Of a stretch of 64,000 nt of DNA, positions 1 through 7,625 are shown in pieces; within the stretch, counting starts at the first letter, position 1; the number at the start of each line of letters is the position of its first letter. The notes under the pieces were generated by a model. It was not told the origin of the DNA and made no database searches. It worked only from the letters and a program-made list of their open reading frames with translations. The position numbers were made by a program, and so were the translations under genes. This stretch comes from Olavius algarvensis associated proteobacterium Delta 3. GTDB taxonomy: Bacteria > Desulfobacterota > Desulfobacteria > Desulfobacterales > CAFBRK01. The DNA is taken from positions 26,333-90,332 of the forward strand of contig CAFBRK010000097.1 in NCBI GenBank assembly GCA_903231505.1, given 5' to 3'.

Positions 1-53
1 AACCGGCATCCCCCAGGAAAAACTGATCCCCCTCTGGTGACGCTAAAAACCTT

Positions 54-326
54 TTCACCACGGAGACACAGAGGGGGTAACGGGCCTGTTTTGTTTCAGA
101 AATCAGGGGATGCCGATTTCTGAGACCCACTCAGCCCTGTGAACGGCAAATACCTACATCACCCAGCTTTTCGGAAACCATGAGGCATCAGCACATGAAG
201 ATTGTTTCGGATTGCAACCGGCTGACGAAGATCCTGAAGAGCAGATTGGTTTTAACCGATCGGTATCTCCCGATCGGTTAAAAAAGAAAAAAATCTCTGT
301 GTTCTCTGTGTCTCTGTGGTGAAAAT
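54..326. repeat. Palindromic element E1 (CCACRGAGACACAGAG arms)
   Basis: Non-coding stretch bounded by inverted arms: TTCACCACGGAGACACAGAG from 54 and its imperfect reverse complement at 294-326. Next to the right arm is a perfect 14-bp hairpin (250-263 with 270-283, loop TATCTC), and next to the left arm a second, imperfect hairpin (about 95-124). Related arms recur at 4546, 4805, 5351, 6182, 42448 and 42688. No credible gene lies inside. It ends just upstream of the start codon at 344, so it may form part of that gene's leader. Confidence 0.7.
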
Positions 327-343
327 CTAATAATCTTAGCTCT

Positions 344-1490
344 ATGGTAAGCGACCAAATTAAAATTGTGACGGTCGTCGGCGCGAGACCCCAGTTCATA
401 AAGGCGGCCATGGTCAGCAGGGCGATCGTCAAGCACCATGAAAGGCTAAAAACCCCCAACATCATTGAGGAGATTGTCCATACAGGTCAACATTTCGACG
501 AGGCCATGAGCGAGATTTTCTTCAAGGACATGGGCATCCCGGAGCCGGTGGTCAATTTAAATGTGAACAGTGCCGGTCACGGCGAGATGACGGGTCGGAT
601 GCTCATTGACCTTGAAAAGCAATTCATTGATAGAAAGCCGGACTGTGTGCTGGTTTACGGAGATACCAATTCGACACTCGCCGGGGCGTTAGCAGCGGCA
701 AAGCTTCACATTCCGGTCGCCCATGTTGAAGCAGGACTTCGCTCCTTCAACAAGACGATGCCGGAAGAAATCAATCGAATTCTGACAGATCATGTGTCCA
801 CCTTCCTTTTTTGCCCAACCCGTGCCTCTGTCGATAATCTAAAGAATGAGGGCATTTCGAAGAATCATTATGGTAAAAACGACAGCCAAACGCCGGTTGT
901 GGCCAGGATCGGTGATGTCATGTACGATGCCGCTATCGTCTTCGGCGACATTGCAGAGCGCGAGTCGACGATTCTTCAAGATCTTGGGTTATGTCCCCGT
1001 GAATATATGCTGGCAACAGTTCACAGGGCTGAAAATGTGGACCACCCGGATCGATTGTTAAACATACTGAACGCCTTTGGAAAGGTGAACTTCCCGGTCC
1101 TGTTTCCTGTGCATCCACGGACAAAAAATAAAATTGCGGACCTCGGGATAAACAAGACTTTGCCTGAAGTGGAAAATCTGCAATTCATCGATCCGGTTTC
1201 TTTCTTGGATATGGTCAAGCTTGAAAAGCATGCGAAGACGATCCTCACCGATTCGGGGGGGGGGTCAGAAGGAGGCCTATTTTCACGGGGTACCTTGCGT
1301 TACGCTGCGGGACGAGACCGAATGGGTTGAAACGGTCGAGGCGGGATGGAACACGCTGGCTGGTGCGAATGTCGAAAAAATCGTTGCGGCAACCCGCGCT
1401 GCCAAGCCCGGGGTCGAAATCGATCAATACGGTGACGGACATTCCAGCGAACGGATTGTGGAGTTTCTTGTCTCCAATTTACATTCATGA
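344..1490 (+). pseudogene. UDP-N-acetylglucosamine 2-epimerase family protein (WbpI/WlbD-like), frameshifted
   Basis: Nucleotide-sugar 2-epimerase of the WecB/WbpI family, expected to invert C2 of a UDP-HexNAc or UDP-diacetamido-uronate. Family motifs are clear: GARPQFIKAA at the N-terminus, HTGQHFD, VYGDTNSTLAGALAA, HVEAGLRSF, MPEEINRILTD and TVHRAENVD. The frame breaks in a run of ten G (1255-1264). The first frame continues to 1330 as unrelated residues, while [20 protein letters not shown], the usual family ending, resumes in the next frame and stops at 1490. Removing one G restores one ORF. The neighbouring WbpE-, WbpB/D- and WbpA-like genes suggest the WbpI role (UDP-2,3-diacetamido-glucuronate to mannuronate). 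Assignment as WbpI rather than WecB is inference. A sequencing indel or phase variation would also explain the break. Confidence 0.8.
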
Positions 1491-1621
1491 ATCAATGCCG
1501 GCCGATGCATTCAATATGAATGACTCCGCAACGCCAGCAATTGAGGGCTAATGATATCTGATGTCCGCGTCCGTTGGCGCGGGTCGGTGGAAAGAACATC
1601 AAACACGTAGAAGAGGAGTCT

Positions 1622-2764
1622 ATGCAGTTCATTGATCTTGCAACTCAGCAAACCCGGATAAAGGAACAAATCGACGCAAACATTCAAACCGTGCTGGCCC
1701 ATGGCAGGTACATCATGGGGCCTGAGATTGCAGAACTTGAAAATCGATTGGCTGAATATGTAAATTGCAGGCATGCAATAGGTTGTGCATCCGGAACAGA
1801 TGCGCTGCTCATGGCTTTGTTGGCACTTGATGTGGGACCGGGAGACGCCGTTTTTACATCCCCATTCACGTTTATTGCAACGGCTGAAGTAATTCAACTC
1901 ATCGGTGCAACTCCTGTGTTTGTGGACATCGACCCAACGACATTCAATATCGATCCAGCCAAGCTGGAAGAGGCCATCGCAGCTTCGAAAACCCACGACA
2001 CATCCCTGTATCCACAGCCTCTGAATCCTAAATGCATCATCCCTGTGGACCTTTTCGGTTTGCTTGCAGATTATGAGCGGATTGAAGCGATAGCGAAAAA
2101 ATACGGCCTGTTTGTGATTGAAGATGCAGCCCAGTCTTTCGGAGCCGAGTACCGTGAAAAGAAGGCATGTGCATTTGGGCATATTGCCGCTACATCCTTT
2201 TTTCCGGCAAAACCGTTAGGATGTTATGGGGATGGAGGCATGTGTTTTACAGGCGATGCGAAGTTGGCGGAGGCGCTCAGATCTATCCGCGTGCACGGCA
2301 AGGGAAGCCACAAGTACGATAACGCCCGTATCGGTGTCAATGGCCGATTGGATACGTTGCAGGCGGCTGTTTTGTTGGCAAAATTTAATATTTTTCCGGA
2401 GGAGGTGGAACTCCGACAGATGGCTGCAGCGCGCTACACTGAGCTACTGTCGCAATGTTCTACGCTGACGGTTCCCGGTATACCGGAAGGGTACGCATCG
2501 GTGTGGGCTCAGTACTCCATTCTCACGAATGGAAGGAAAAGGGACGATTTTCAAAAAGCACTTAAAGAAGACAACATCCCCACCGCCATTTATTACCCGA
2601 AGCCATTGCATCTCCAGACCGCCTTCAAGGGCCTCGGATACAAATCCGGCGACTTTCCCATAAGCGAGGACGCATCCGAGCGAATTTTCAGCATCCCCAT
2701 GCACCCTTACCTAACTGAAGAAGACCAGACAAAAATAGTCAACGTCATAAATACATTGTGTTAA
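1622..2764 (+). CDS. DegT/DnrJ/EryC1/StrS aminotransferase (WbpE-like)
   Basis: PLP-dependent sugar aminotransferase, 380 residues. It starts MQFIDLATQQ and has GTDALLMAL for cofactor phosphate binding, VIEDAAQSFGA with the PLP-contacting Asp, and SFFPAKPLGCYGDGG, which holds the Schiff-base Lys. The order and wording of these motifs closely match WbpE/WlbC, which aminates C3 of UDP-3-keto-GlcNAcA. The ATG at 1622 is chosen because GAAGAGGAG lies just upstream; an in-frame upstream start at 1574 adds residues that do not resemble the family. It sits between the WbpI-like and WbpB/WbpD-like genes, so a diacetamido-uronic acid pathway is likely. The reading frame is intact, unlike both neighbours. 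Confidence 0.88.
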   Translation: MQFIDLATQQTRIKEQIDANIQTVLAHGRYIMGPEIAELENRLAEYVNCRHAIGCASGTDALLMALLALDVGPGDAVFTSPFTFIATAEVIQLIGATPVFVDIDPTTFNIDPAKLEEAIAASKTHDTSLYPQPLNPKCIIPVDLFGLLADYERIEAIAKKYGLFVIEDAAQSFGAEYREKKACAFGHIAATSFFPAKPLGCYGDGGMCFTGDAKLAEALRSIRVHGKGSHKYDNARIGVNGRLDTLQAAVLLAKFNIFPEEVELRQMAAARYTELLSQCSTLTVPGIPEGYASVWAQYSILTNGRKRDDFQKALKEDNIPTAIYYPKPLHLQTAFKGLGYKSGDFPISEDASERIFSIPMHPYLTEEDQTKIVNVINTLC

Positions 2765-2955
2765 AAGAATTCGTGCCCGCCCGGTTAAAGATCATTAGGA
2801 ACAAGCGACCTGCAGGGTCGCCTTCATATATACCGTCGTGGCTCGGGGGCCAAGTCGTAAGCTCAACGAGCGAAGCCCCAAGCGACTTTAATCGTTAGCA
2901 TTTTCTAACCTCTGTGTCCTCTGCGAGCTCTGCGAGGGAAAAAAAGGATATCGAA
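2765..2955. other. Intergenic with small hairpins
   Basis: Holds a 6-bp hairpin GCGACC-TGCAG-GGTCGC (2805-2821), a longer imperfect pairing around AAGTCG/CGACTT, and a degenerate copy of the CTCTGTGTCC-type repeat arm (2909-2938). The ribosome site for the next gene is AAAAAGGATAT at about 2941. No gene seen. Confidence 0.5.
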
Positions 2956-4533
2956 ATGACGGAATTACCGAAAATCGCTGTCATTGGCTCCGGCTACTGG
3001 GGCAAGAACCTCGTCCGGAATTATCACCAAATCGGTGCCCTGGCACTTATCTGCGATAAAAATGAAACTGTTTTGGCCTCATTCCAGGAACAATATCCAG
3101 GCGTGGAAACCTGTCTGGCCATCAGCGATGTCATCACACGGGAGGACATCGCGGGTGTGGCCATCGCCACACCGGCCGAAACCCATTACGACATCGCCCA
3201 TGAGGCACTTCTGGCAGGAAAGAACGTCTACGTGGAAAAACCCCTGGTGCTCCATGAATACCAGGGCGAGGCATTGATCGCCCTGGCTAGGGCAAAGGAT
3301 CGAATTTTGATGGTGGGCCACCTGCTCCAATATCATCCGGTTTTTGTGCGTCTCAAAGAACTCGCCAAAACCGGGGAATTGGGCCGCATCAATTACATCT
3401 ATTCCAACCGGTTGAACCTGGGCAAGATTCGGAGGGAGGAAAACATCCTGTGGTCCTTTGCCCCCCATGATATCTCCATGATCCTCTCCCTGGCGGGCGA
3501 GGCCCCGGAAAATGTTTCAGCCACAGGAGGTTATTTCCTGCATAAGCAAATCGCCGATGTCACCACCACCCACATGGAGTTTCCCTCGGGTCTCCAGGCC
3601 CATATTTTCGTGTCCTGGCTCCATCCATTCAAGGAATAAAAACTCGTGGTGGTCGGTGACCGGAAAATGGCCGTTTTCGATGATACCCAGCATTGGGAGG
3701 GCAAGCTTCTACTGTACGAGCACCAGATTCATTGGGAAAATAACCTGCCGGTGCCCCAAAAGGCGGACGCTGAACAGGTGACCATTGAACAAGATGAACC
3801 GCTCAAGCGGGAATGCCTGCATTTTTTGGATTGCATTGCCAACGGTCAACGTCCGGTCACCGACGGTTCCGAAGGCCTTCAGGTGCTGAAGGTGCTGAAT
3901 GTCGCCCAGAGCTCTTTGAATAAGGGGGGGCGGCAGCTGCCCTTCAGCGCATCACCGGACCTCAAACGGAGGGATTCCTCCGTCCACGATACGGCCGTGG
4001 TTGACGATAATGCAGAAATAGGGGGCGGCACCAAAATCTGGCATTTTTCGCACATTCTGTCGGGGTCCAAAATCGGAGACAATTGCAATATCGGTCAAAA
4101 CGTCGTCATCGGCCCTGAAGTCCCCATCGGCAACAACTGTAAAATTCAAAACAACGTATCTGTCTTTAAAGGTGTGACACTGGAAGATGGTGTATTCTGC
4201 GGTCCCTCCATGGTGTTTACGAACATCTACAATCCACGGGCGGAAATACGTAAAATGGACCAGGTGCGGCCAACCCGTGTAAAGCACGGCGCCACCTTGG
4301 GAGCGAACTGCACGATCATCTGCGGAATCACCATCGGCCGCTACGCCTTCGTGGGAGCCGGTGCCGTGGTCAACCAGAATGTGCTGGATCATGCTCTGGT
4401 GGTGGGCAACCCTTTCCGGCAAATCGGCTGGGCCTGCCAATGCGGAGAACGTCTACCCGACGACCTGGAATGCCTGGTGTGCGACAGAACGTACGAAAAA
4501 AGCAACGAGGGGCTAAAAGAAAAAATAAAGTGA
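2956..4533 (+). pseudogene. Fused WbpB-like dehydrogenase and WbpD-like N-acetyltransferase, split by an in-frame stop
   Basis: Two pathway enzymes joined in one reading frame. Residues 1-330 or so are a Gfo/Idh/MocA oxidoreductase: IAVIGSGYWGKNLVRN binds NAD, and VEKPLVLHEYQGEALI carries the EKP motif. It is WbpB/WlbA-like and would oxidise C3 of UDP-GlcNAcA. The C-terminal 190 residues or so form a left-handed beta-helix acetyltransferase, with hexapeptides such as [14 protein letters not shown] and WHFSHI, like WbpD/WlbB. A TAA at 3637-3639 interrupts [19 protein letters not shown]; both sides are in the same frame, and family members usually have Gln here, so a single C-to-T change (CAA to TAA) fits. 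The second part could restart at GTG 3646, giving a truncated dehydrogenase plus the acetyltransferase. The ATG at 2956 has an AAGGA-type site. Confidence 0.85.
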
Positions 4534-4540
4534 CTCAAAA

Positions 4541-4838
4541 ATTTTTTCACCACAGAGACACGGAGGTCACAGAGGAAGGATATATTTTTTACGAATCGGG
4601 AGATGCCGATTCATAAAAAGCTCGCATTCCCTTCGGGATGTTTGGCAACCAGTAGGCATGTGATACACTCATCCAAATATTGATGTTCAGAACCAGATAA
4701 CCTGCAGTTTCTCGCGAAGCGATGACAACCGCCGGCTCGGGCGGATGCGCTTGAAGGAATGAAATTCATTCAAAGGATCGTCCGAGACGGCTGTCCTTTT
4801 TGTACTCTGTGACCTCCGTGTCTCTGTGGTGAAAAATC
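4541..4838. repeat. MITE-like palindromic element E2 with perfect 29-bp terminal inverted repeats
   Basis: The left arm 4546-4574 (begins TTCACCACAGAGACACGGAG) is the exact reverse complement of 4805-4833. A subterminal hairpin, GAATCGG (4593-4599) with CCGATTC (4606-4612) and loop GAGATG, is extended by T/A pairs. The interior has no convincing gene. The perfect arms suggest this is the youngest copy of the family in the window. Confidence 0.8.
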
Positions 4839-4894
4839 TGTCTATCAGTGGTGAAAAATGAAGCTCGGGTAACGCCACCCTTGGTTAATAAGAT

Positions 4895-5278
4895 ATGCCT
4901 GACAACTCAGCTATAAATCATCTCACCGGGCGGGTCATAGGGGCAGCCATCGAGGTCCATAAGGTTATTGGCCCCGGGTTACTCGAGAGAATCTATGAGA
5001 AATGTCTTTGCAGGGAACTGGAAATAAGGGCGATACCTTTTAAACAACAGGTAGAAATGCCCCTCATATACAAAGGTGAGAGAATCAACTGTGAGTATCG
5101 GTTCGATTTAGTTGTTGATAGCAGATTGATAGTGGAATTGAAATCGTGTGACGGGCTTCTGCCGATACATGAAGCTCAATTATTGACATATCTAAAAATT
5201 GCTAAAATCAAGTACGGCCTTCTAATAAATTTCAATGTGCCGGTTTTGAAGGATGGTATTCGAAGACTTGCCTCTTGA
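4895..5278 (+). CDS. GxxExxY family protein
   Basis: 127 residues matching the GxxExxY family (PF13366-like, probable PD-(D/E)XK nuclease fold). The name motif is GLLERIYEKCL, followed by IPFKQQVEMPLIYKGE, a conserved DLVVDSRLIVELKS strand with a nuclease-like D...E-x-K arrangement, and HEAQLLTYLKI. The biochemical role of the family is not established. The gene lies between the right arm of element E2 (to 4833) and a further homologous right arm with hairpin (5307-5379), so it looks like cargo of the repeat family rather than part of the sugar locus. The start is the ATG at 4895. No strong Shine-Dalgarno is visible. Confidence 0.85.
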   Translation: MPDNSAINHLTGRVIGAAIEVHKVIGPGLLERIYEKCLCRELEIRAIPFKQQVEMPLIYKGERINCEYRFDLVVDSRLIVELKSCDGLLPIHEAQLLTYLKIAKIKYGLLINFNVPVLKDGIRRLAS

Positions 5279-5299
5279 TTATAACTTCGCCTGCAGGGC

Positions 5300-5380
5300 A
5301 GATTGGTTTTGTCCGATCGGTGCCTCCCGATCGGACAAAAAGAAAATAGTCTCTGTGCTCTCTGTGTCTCTGTGGTGAAT
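5300..5380. repeat. Half element E3: hairpin plus right arm
   Basis: A perfect 14-bp hairpin (5307-5320 with 5327-5340, loop TGCCTC) is followed by the arm at 5351-5379. It aligns with the right half of E1 (both begin GCAGATTGGTTTT), but stem bases AA:TT in E1 are GT:AC here, keeping the pairing. It begins about 20 nt after the GxxExxY stop codon. Confidence 0.75.
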
Positions 5381-5386
5381 AAGCTT

Positions 5387-6127
5387 CTATTTCCAGCTGA
5401 CGGTCACATCAACCTTGGGATACTCCGTCACTTGATACATCGACATTTCAAACCGATTTACCATGGGTCGATACTTTGCGACCAGTTTATCGATGGTGTC
5501 GACCCCCAGGCTCCAATAGTCCTTCGCCCGGAAGAAAAAATACTCGTTCCGGGGGTAACTCTTTCGGGTCATATCGTATTTTGTAAACAGGTACCGGTAC
5601 GTGGAATCGACGAGATGCCAGGAATCTTCGAGCCAGGCTTCAATAAATACATGACCGGTCGGGATCCAGAGATCGTTTTTCTGAAATCTCAGCATCCAGT
5701 CTACATTGCCGGTCATCACCATCCGGGCAGGGATGCCGACTGCTCGAAAGAGGGCTACCTGGGCAAGGGCGTAATCGGCACAGCCGCCAAGATGCCTGCT
5801 CTCAAACAGCTCATCGGCGGTCCGTGAAAACGCCTTGTCATTGTACCAGCTATCGTACTGAAATTCGGTCCACACATAATCGACGGCCTTGAAAAGCCGC
5901 TCTCGCCGGTTGTCTCCTCTAATTTGAACGGAAACTTCCGAAATATAAGGTCCGATCTCGGTCTGCGGCCCGGGAACCAACCACTGGGCAGCCTCCTCCG
6001 GAATCGGCCGGTCCTCAAACTTCCCAACGTCAATAGGATTCCGGAGCACACCCCCCGTCGTCACACACGCAGTGATCATGCATGCCGCCAAGATTAGAAT
6101 GGCCGTATATGAGAACTTTATTGTCAC
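5387..6127 (-). CDS. Transglutaminase-like lipoprotein
   Basis: 246 residues from a GTG at 6127, which has AAGGTGTGAA upstream on the coding strand; an ATG at 6154 would add nine residues with no ribosome site. The N-terminus is a lipoprotein signal (LAACMITAC, lipidated Cys at the end of ITAC). The C-terminal half has the transglutaminase/papain-like triad: Cys in HLGGCADYALAQ, His in GHVFIEAWLED and Asp in HLVDSTYRY. Such bacterial proteins act on peptides or cell-envelope proteins; the substrate is unknown. It probably sits at the outer or inner membrane facing the periplasm. It is on the opposite strand to the sugar genes and shares its strand with the FecR protein upstream, separated from it by a repeat element. 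Confidence 0.8.
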   Translation of the reverse strand: MTIKFSYTAILILAACMITACVTTGGVLRNPIDVGKFEDRPIPEEAAQWLVPGPQTEIGPYISEVSVQIRGDNRRERLFKAVDYVWTEFQYDSWYNDKAFSRTADELFESRHLGGCADYALAQVALFRAVGIPARMVMTGNVDWMLRFQKNDLWIPTGHVFIEAWLEDSWHLVDSTYRYLFTKYDMTRKSYPRNEYFFFRAKDYWSLGVDTIDKLVAKYRPMVNRFEMSMYQVTEYPKVDVTVSWK

Positions 6128-6181
6128 TTCACACACCTTCGATTTAGCGGCCATTCTACCAAAGAATTTGAGAAGATTCTA

Positions 6182-6500
6182 TTCACCACGGAGACACAGA
6201 GAGCACAGAGGGTATTCTTTTTTTGCTAAACCGGGAGATGCCGATTTAGCAAAAGATGCTCAGCCCTTCGGGCAACCGGCAGTGGGAGTCATTGGGGGTC
6301 ACCACACGTTTATCGATATTTTGCAACACGCTTGAAGCCCCGGGTTTTCGCGCAGCGATGACCGCACCGGCTCGGACAGAGCTCCTGAATGATGTTTTTC
6401 CGAATCATTCAGGAGAGCGTCCAGGTCACCATTCCTCAGTGTCTCCGCCTGCCCGCTGCAGCTCCGGCGGTGGCGCGCGATGAAAAATCAGTCTCCGAGG
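6182..6500. repeat. Palindromic element E4 (left arm clear, right end degraded)
   Basis: Left arm TTCACCACGGAGACACAGAG starts at 6182. A 14-bp hairpin with one mismatch follows (6221-6234 with 6241-6254, loop GAGATG). The stem sequence TTTTGCTAAA..CGG recurs at 42644-42676 in the opposite half of element E5. No matching right arm could be identified before 6516, so the right boundary is a guess. Confidence 0.6.
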
Positions 6501-6516
6501 GTTCTGTGAGATACAA

Positions 6517-7389
6517 TCAGTCAAATTCCGGCGGCATGGCCAGCGTCGCTAATCCCGGCCCGACACTACCCAATACACCTGCAGCAGCTGTTGCCCCTAC
6601 AACCGTGGCCCCTCCTGCTGCTGCGCCGGTGACGGCACCGGCAACAGAAGCTGGGCCGACAATGGCGGTTCCTCCGACTGCACCGGTTAGCCCTACGGTG
6701 GAGCCGGTTCCGGTCAAAGCGGTCGTTATCAGGGGTATGCCTATTACCTGTGCATGGGCCTCCCGGACCGGGTTGATGGCCGCCAGGAACCGCTCGAGTG
6801 ATGACATTTTATCGGATATCGGAGTTACCGAAAGCGCAAAATCGGTGCCCCGAACACCTGCCACTGCGGTGGGCGTTTTGACCCTGAAATTAGGCTTGCC
6901 TTTGACCTTCTGAACAATGAAACGGACACTCCCCCACAGCAGGTTCATGAAAGTCGATCGGGTTTCCGTGTCCGGATCGTATTCAATTTGGGTCAGCACC
7001 AGTTTCGCGTGGGGCGCCAGCGCGAGGACGCTTCGGTCGTTCATGATCGCATTGATGCGGGATCGCTTGCCGGTGACCAATGTGTCATTCTGGTAAAGCA
7101 GGAAATTGTTTTTGAGTGTGTAAGCGACCATCTGGTTTTGGTGGATGACATAGGCGGTGCCCTGTATTTTCTGGACGGTACCGATCGAAGGGCCTGTTCC
7201 CGGCTTGAAGTCCGGACTGATTTTCACATTCTCCGGGATCAAGGGTTCCTTGGGCTTGAAGACGTTAAATCGTTTTAACAGGTCTTTCCCGGGATCGGCG
7301 CTGTGAAGGCTGGGCACGACCGAAAGGCAAAAGATCCCAGCGACGGCCAACGCACAGACGACAAGAGCCTTCCTGTTTCTGAGATTCAT
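6517..7389 (-). CDS. FecR-domain secreted protein with Gly/Ala/Val-rich tail
   Basis: 290 residues with an N-terminal signal peptide (VVCALAVAGIFCLSVVPSLHSA). A FecR domain spans about residues 65-190: IGTVQKIQGTAYVIHQNQ, YQNDTLVTGKRSRINAIMND, LWGSVRFIVQK and FRVKTPTAVAGVRGTDF. In other systems FecR domains carry periplasmic signalling or ligand binding; stand-alone secreted ones often accompany envelope polysaccharide loci. The last 80 residues or so are low-complexity Gly/Ala/Thr/Val (TGAAAGGATVVGATAAAG), resembling the secreted protein at 32133-32465. The ATG at 7389 follows AAAGGAGG on the coding strand. It is divergent from the nucleotide-sugar dehydrogenase. Confidence 0.85.
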   Translation of the reverse strand: MNLRNRKALVVCALAVAGIFCLSVVPSLHSADPGKDLLKRFNVFKPKEPLIPENVKISPDFKPGTGPSIGTVQKIQGTAYVIHQNQMVAYTLKNNFLLYQNDTLVTGKRSRINAIMNDRSVLALAPHAKLVLTQIEYDPDTETRSTFMNLLWGSVRFIVQKVKGKPNFRVKTPTAVAGVRGTDFALSVTPISDKMSSLERFLAAINPVREAHAQVIGIPLITTALTGTGSTVGLTGAVGGTAIVGPASVAGAVTGAAAGGATVVGATAAAGVLGSVGPGLATLAMPPEFD

Positions 7390-7553
7390 GACGGCCTCCT
7401 TTCTAACTATGATAGATAAAGAAATAAGGGGGAAACTGATTTAAAAAAAATATGGAATGATTCGAAGAGGTAAGGATCTTGTACAAACCTATTCAAATCC
7501 CGGAGCTTTGTCAATATAGCTGGTCTAACTTGATAAACATTTCAACTAACTTA

Positions 7554-7594
7554 GCGGCACGGCCGCGCTTCATAAAATCGTTGCACGATTTTAT
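7554..7594 (+). promoter_or_regulatory. Tandem-hairpin module, copy 1
   Basis: Hairpin 1 is GCGGC-ACG-GCCGC (7554-7566); hairpin 2 is ATAAAATCGT-TGC-ACGATTTTAT (7572-7594). It lies 31 nt upstream of the dehydrogenase start at 7626. It is one of seven copies in the window sharing the same order, spacing and orientation. Confidence 0.75.
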
Positions 7595-7625
7595 TTGGAG
7601 AAGGATTCAAAGGAAGGAACACCTC

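Noticed and set aside
1511..2182. Long minus-strand frame opposite the WbpE-like gene
   Set aside because: It is antisense to a well-conserved aminotransferase and has no family features.
3637..3639. Programmed recoding of the in-frame stop (selenocysteine or pyrrolysine)
   Set aside because: The codon is TAA, not TGA or TAG, and family members have Gln there; a point mutation is simpler.
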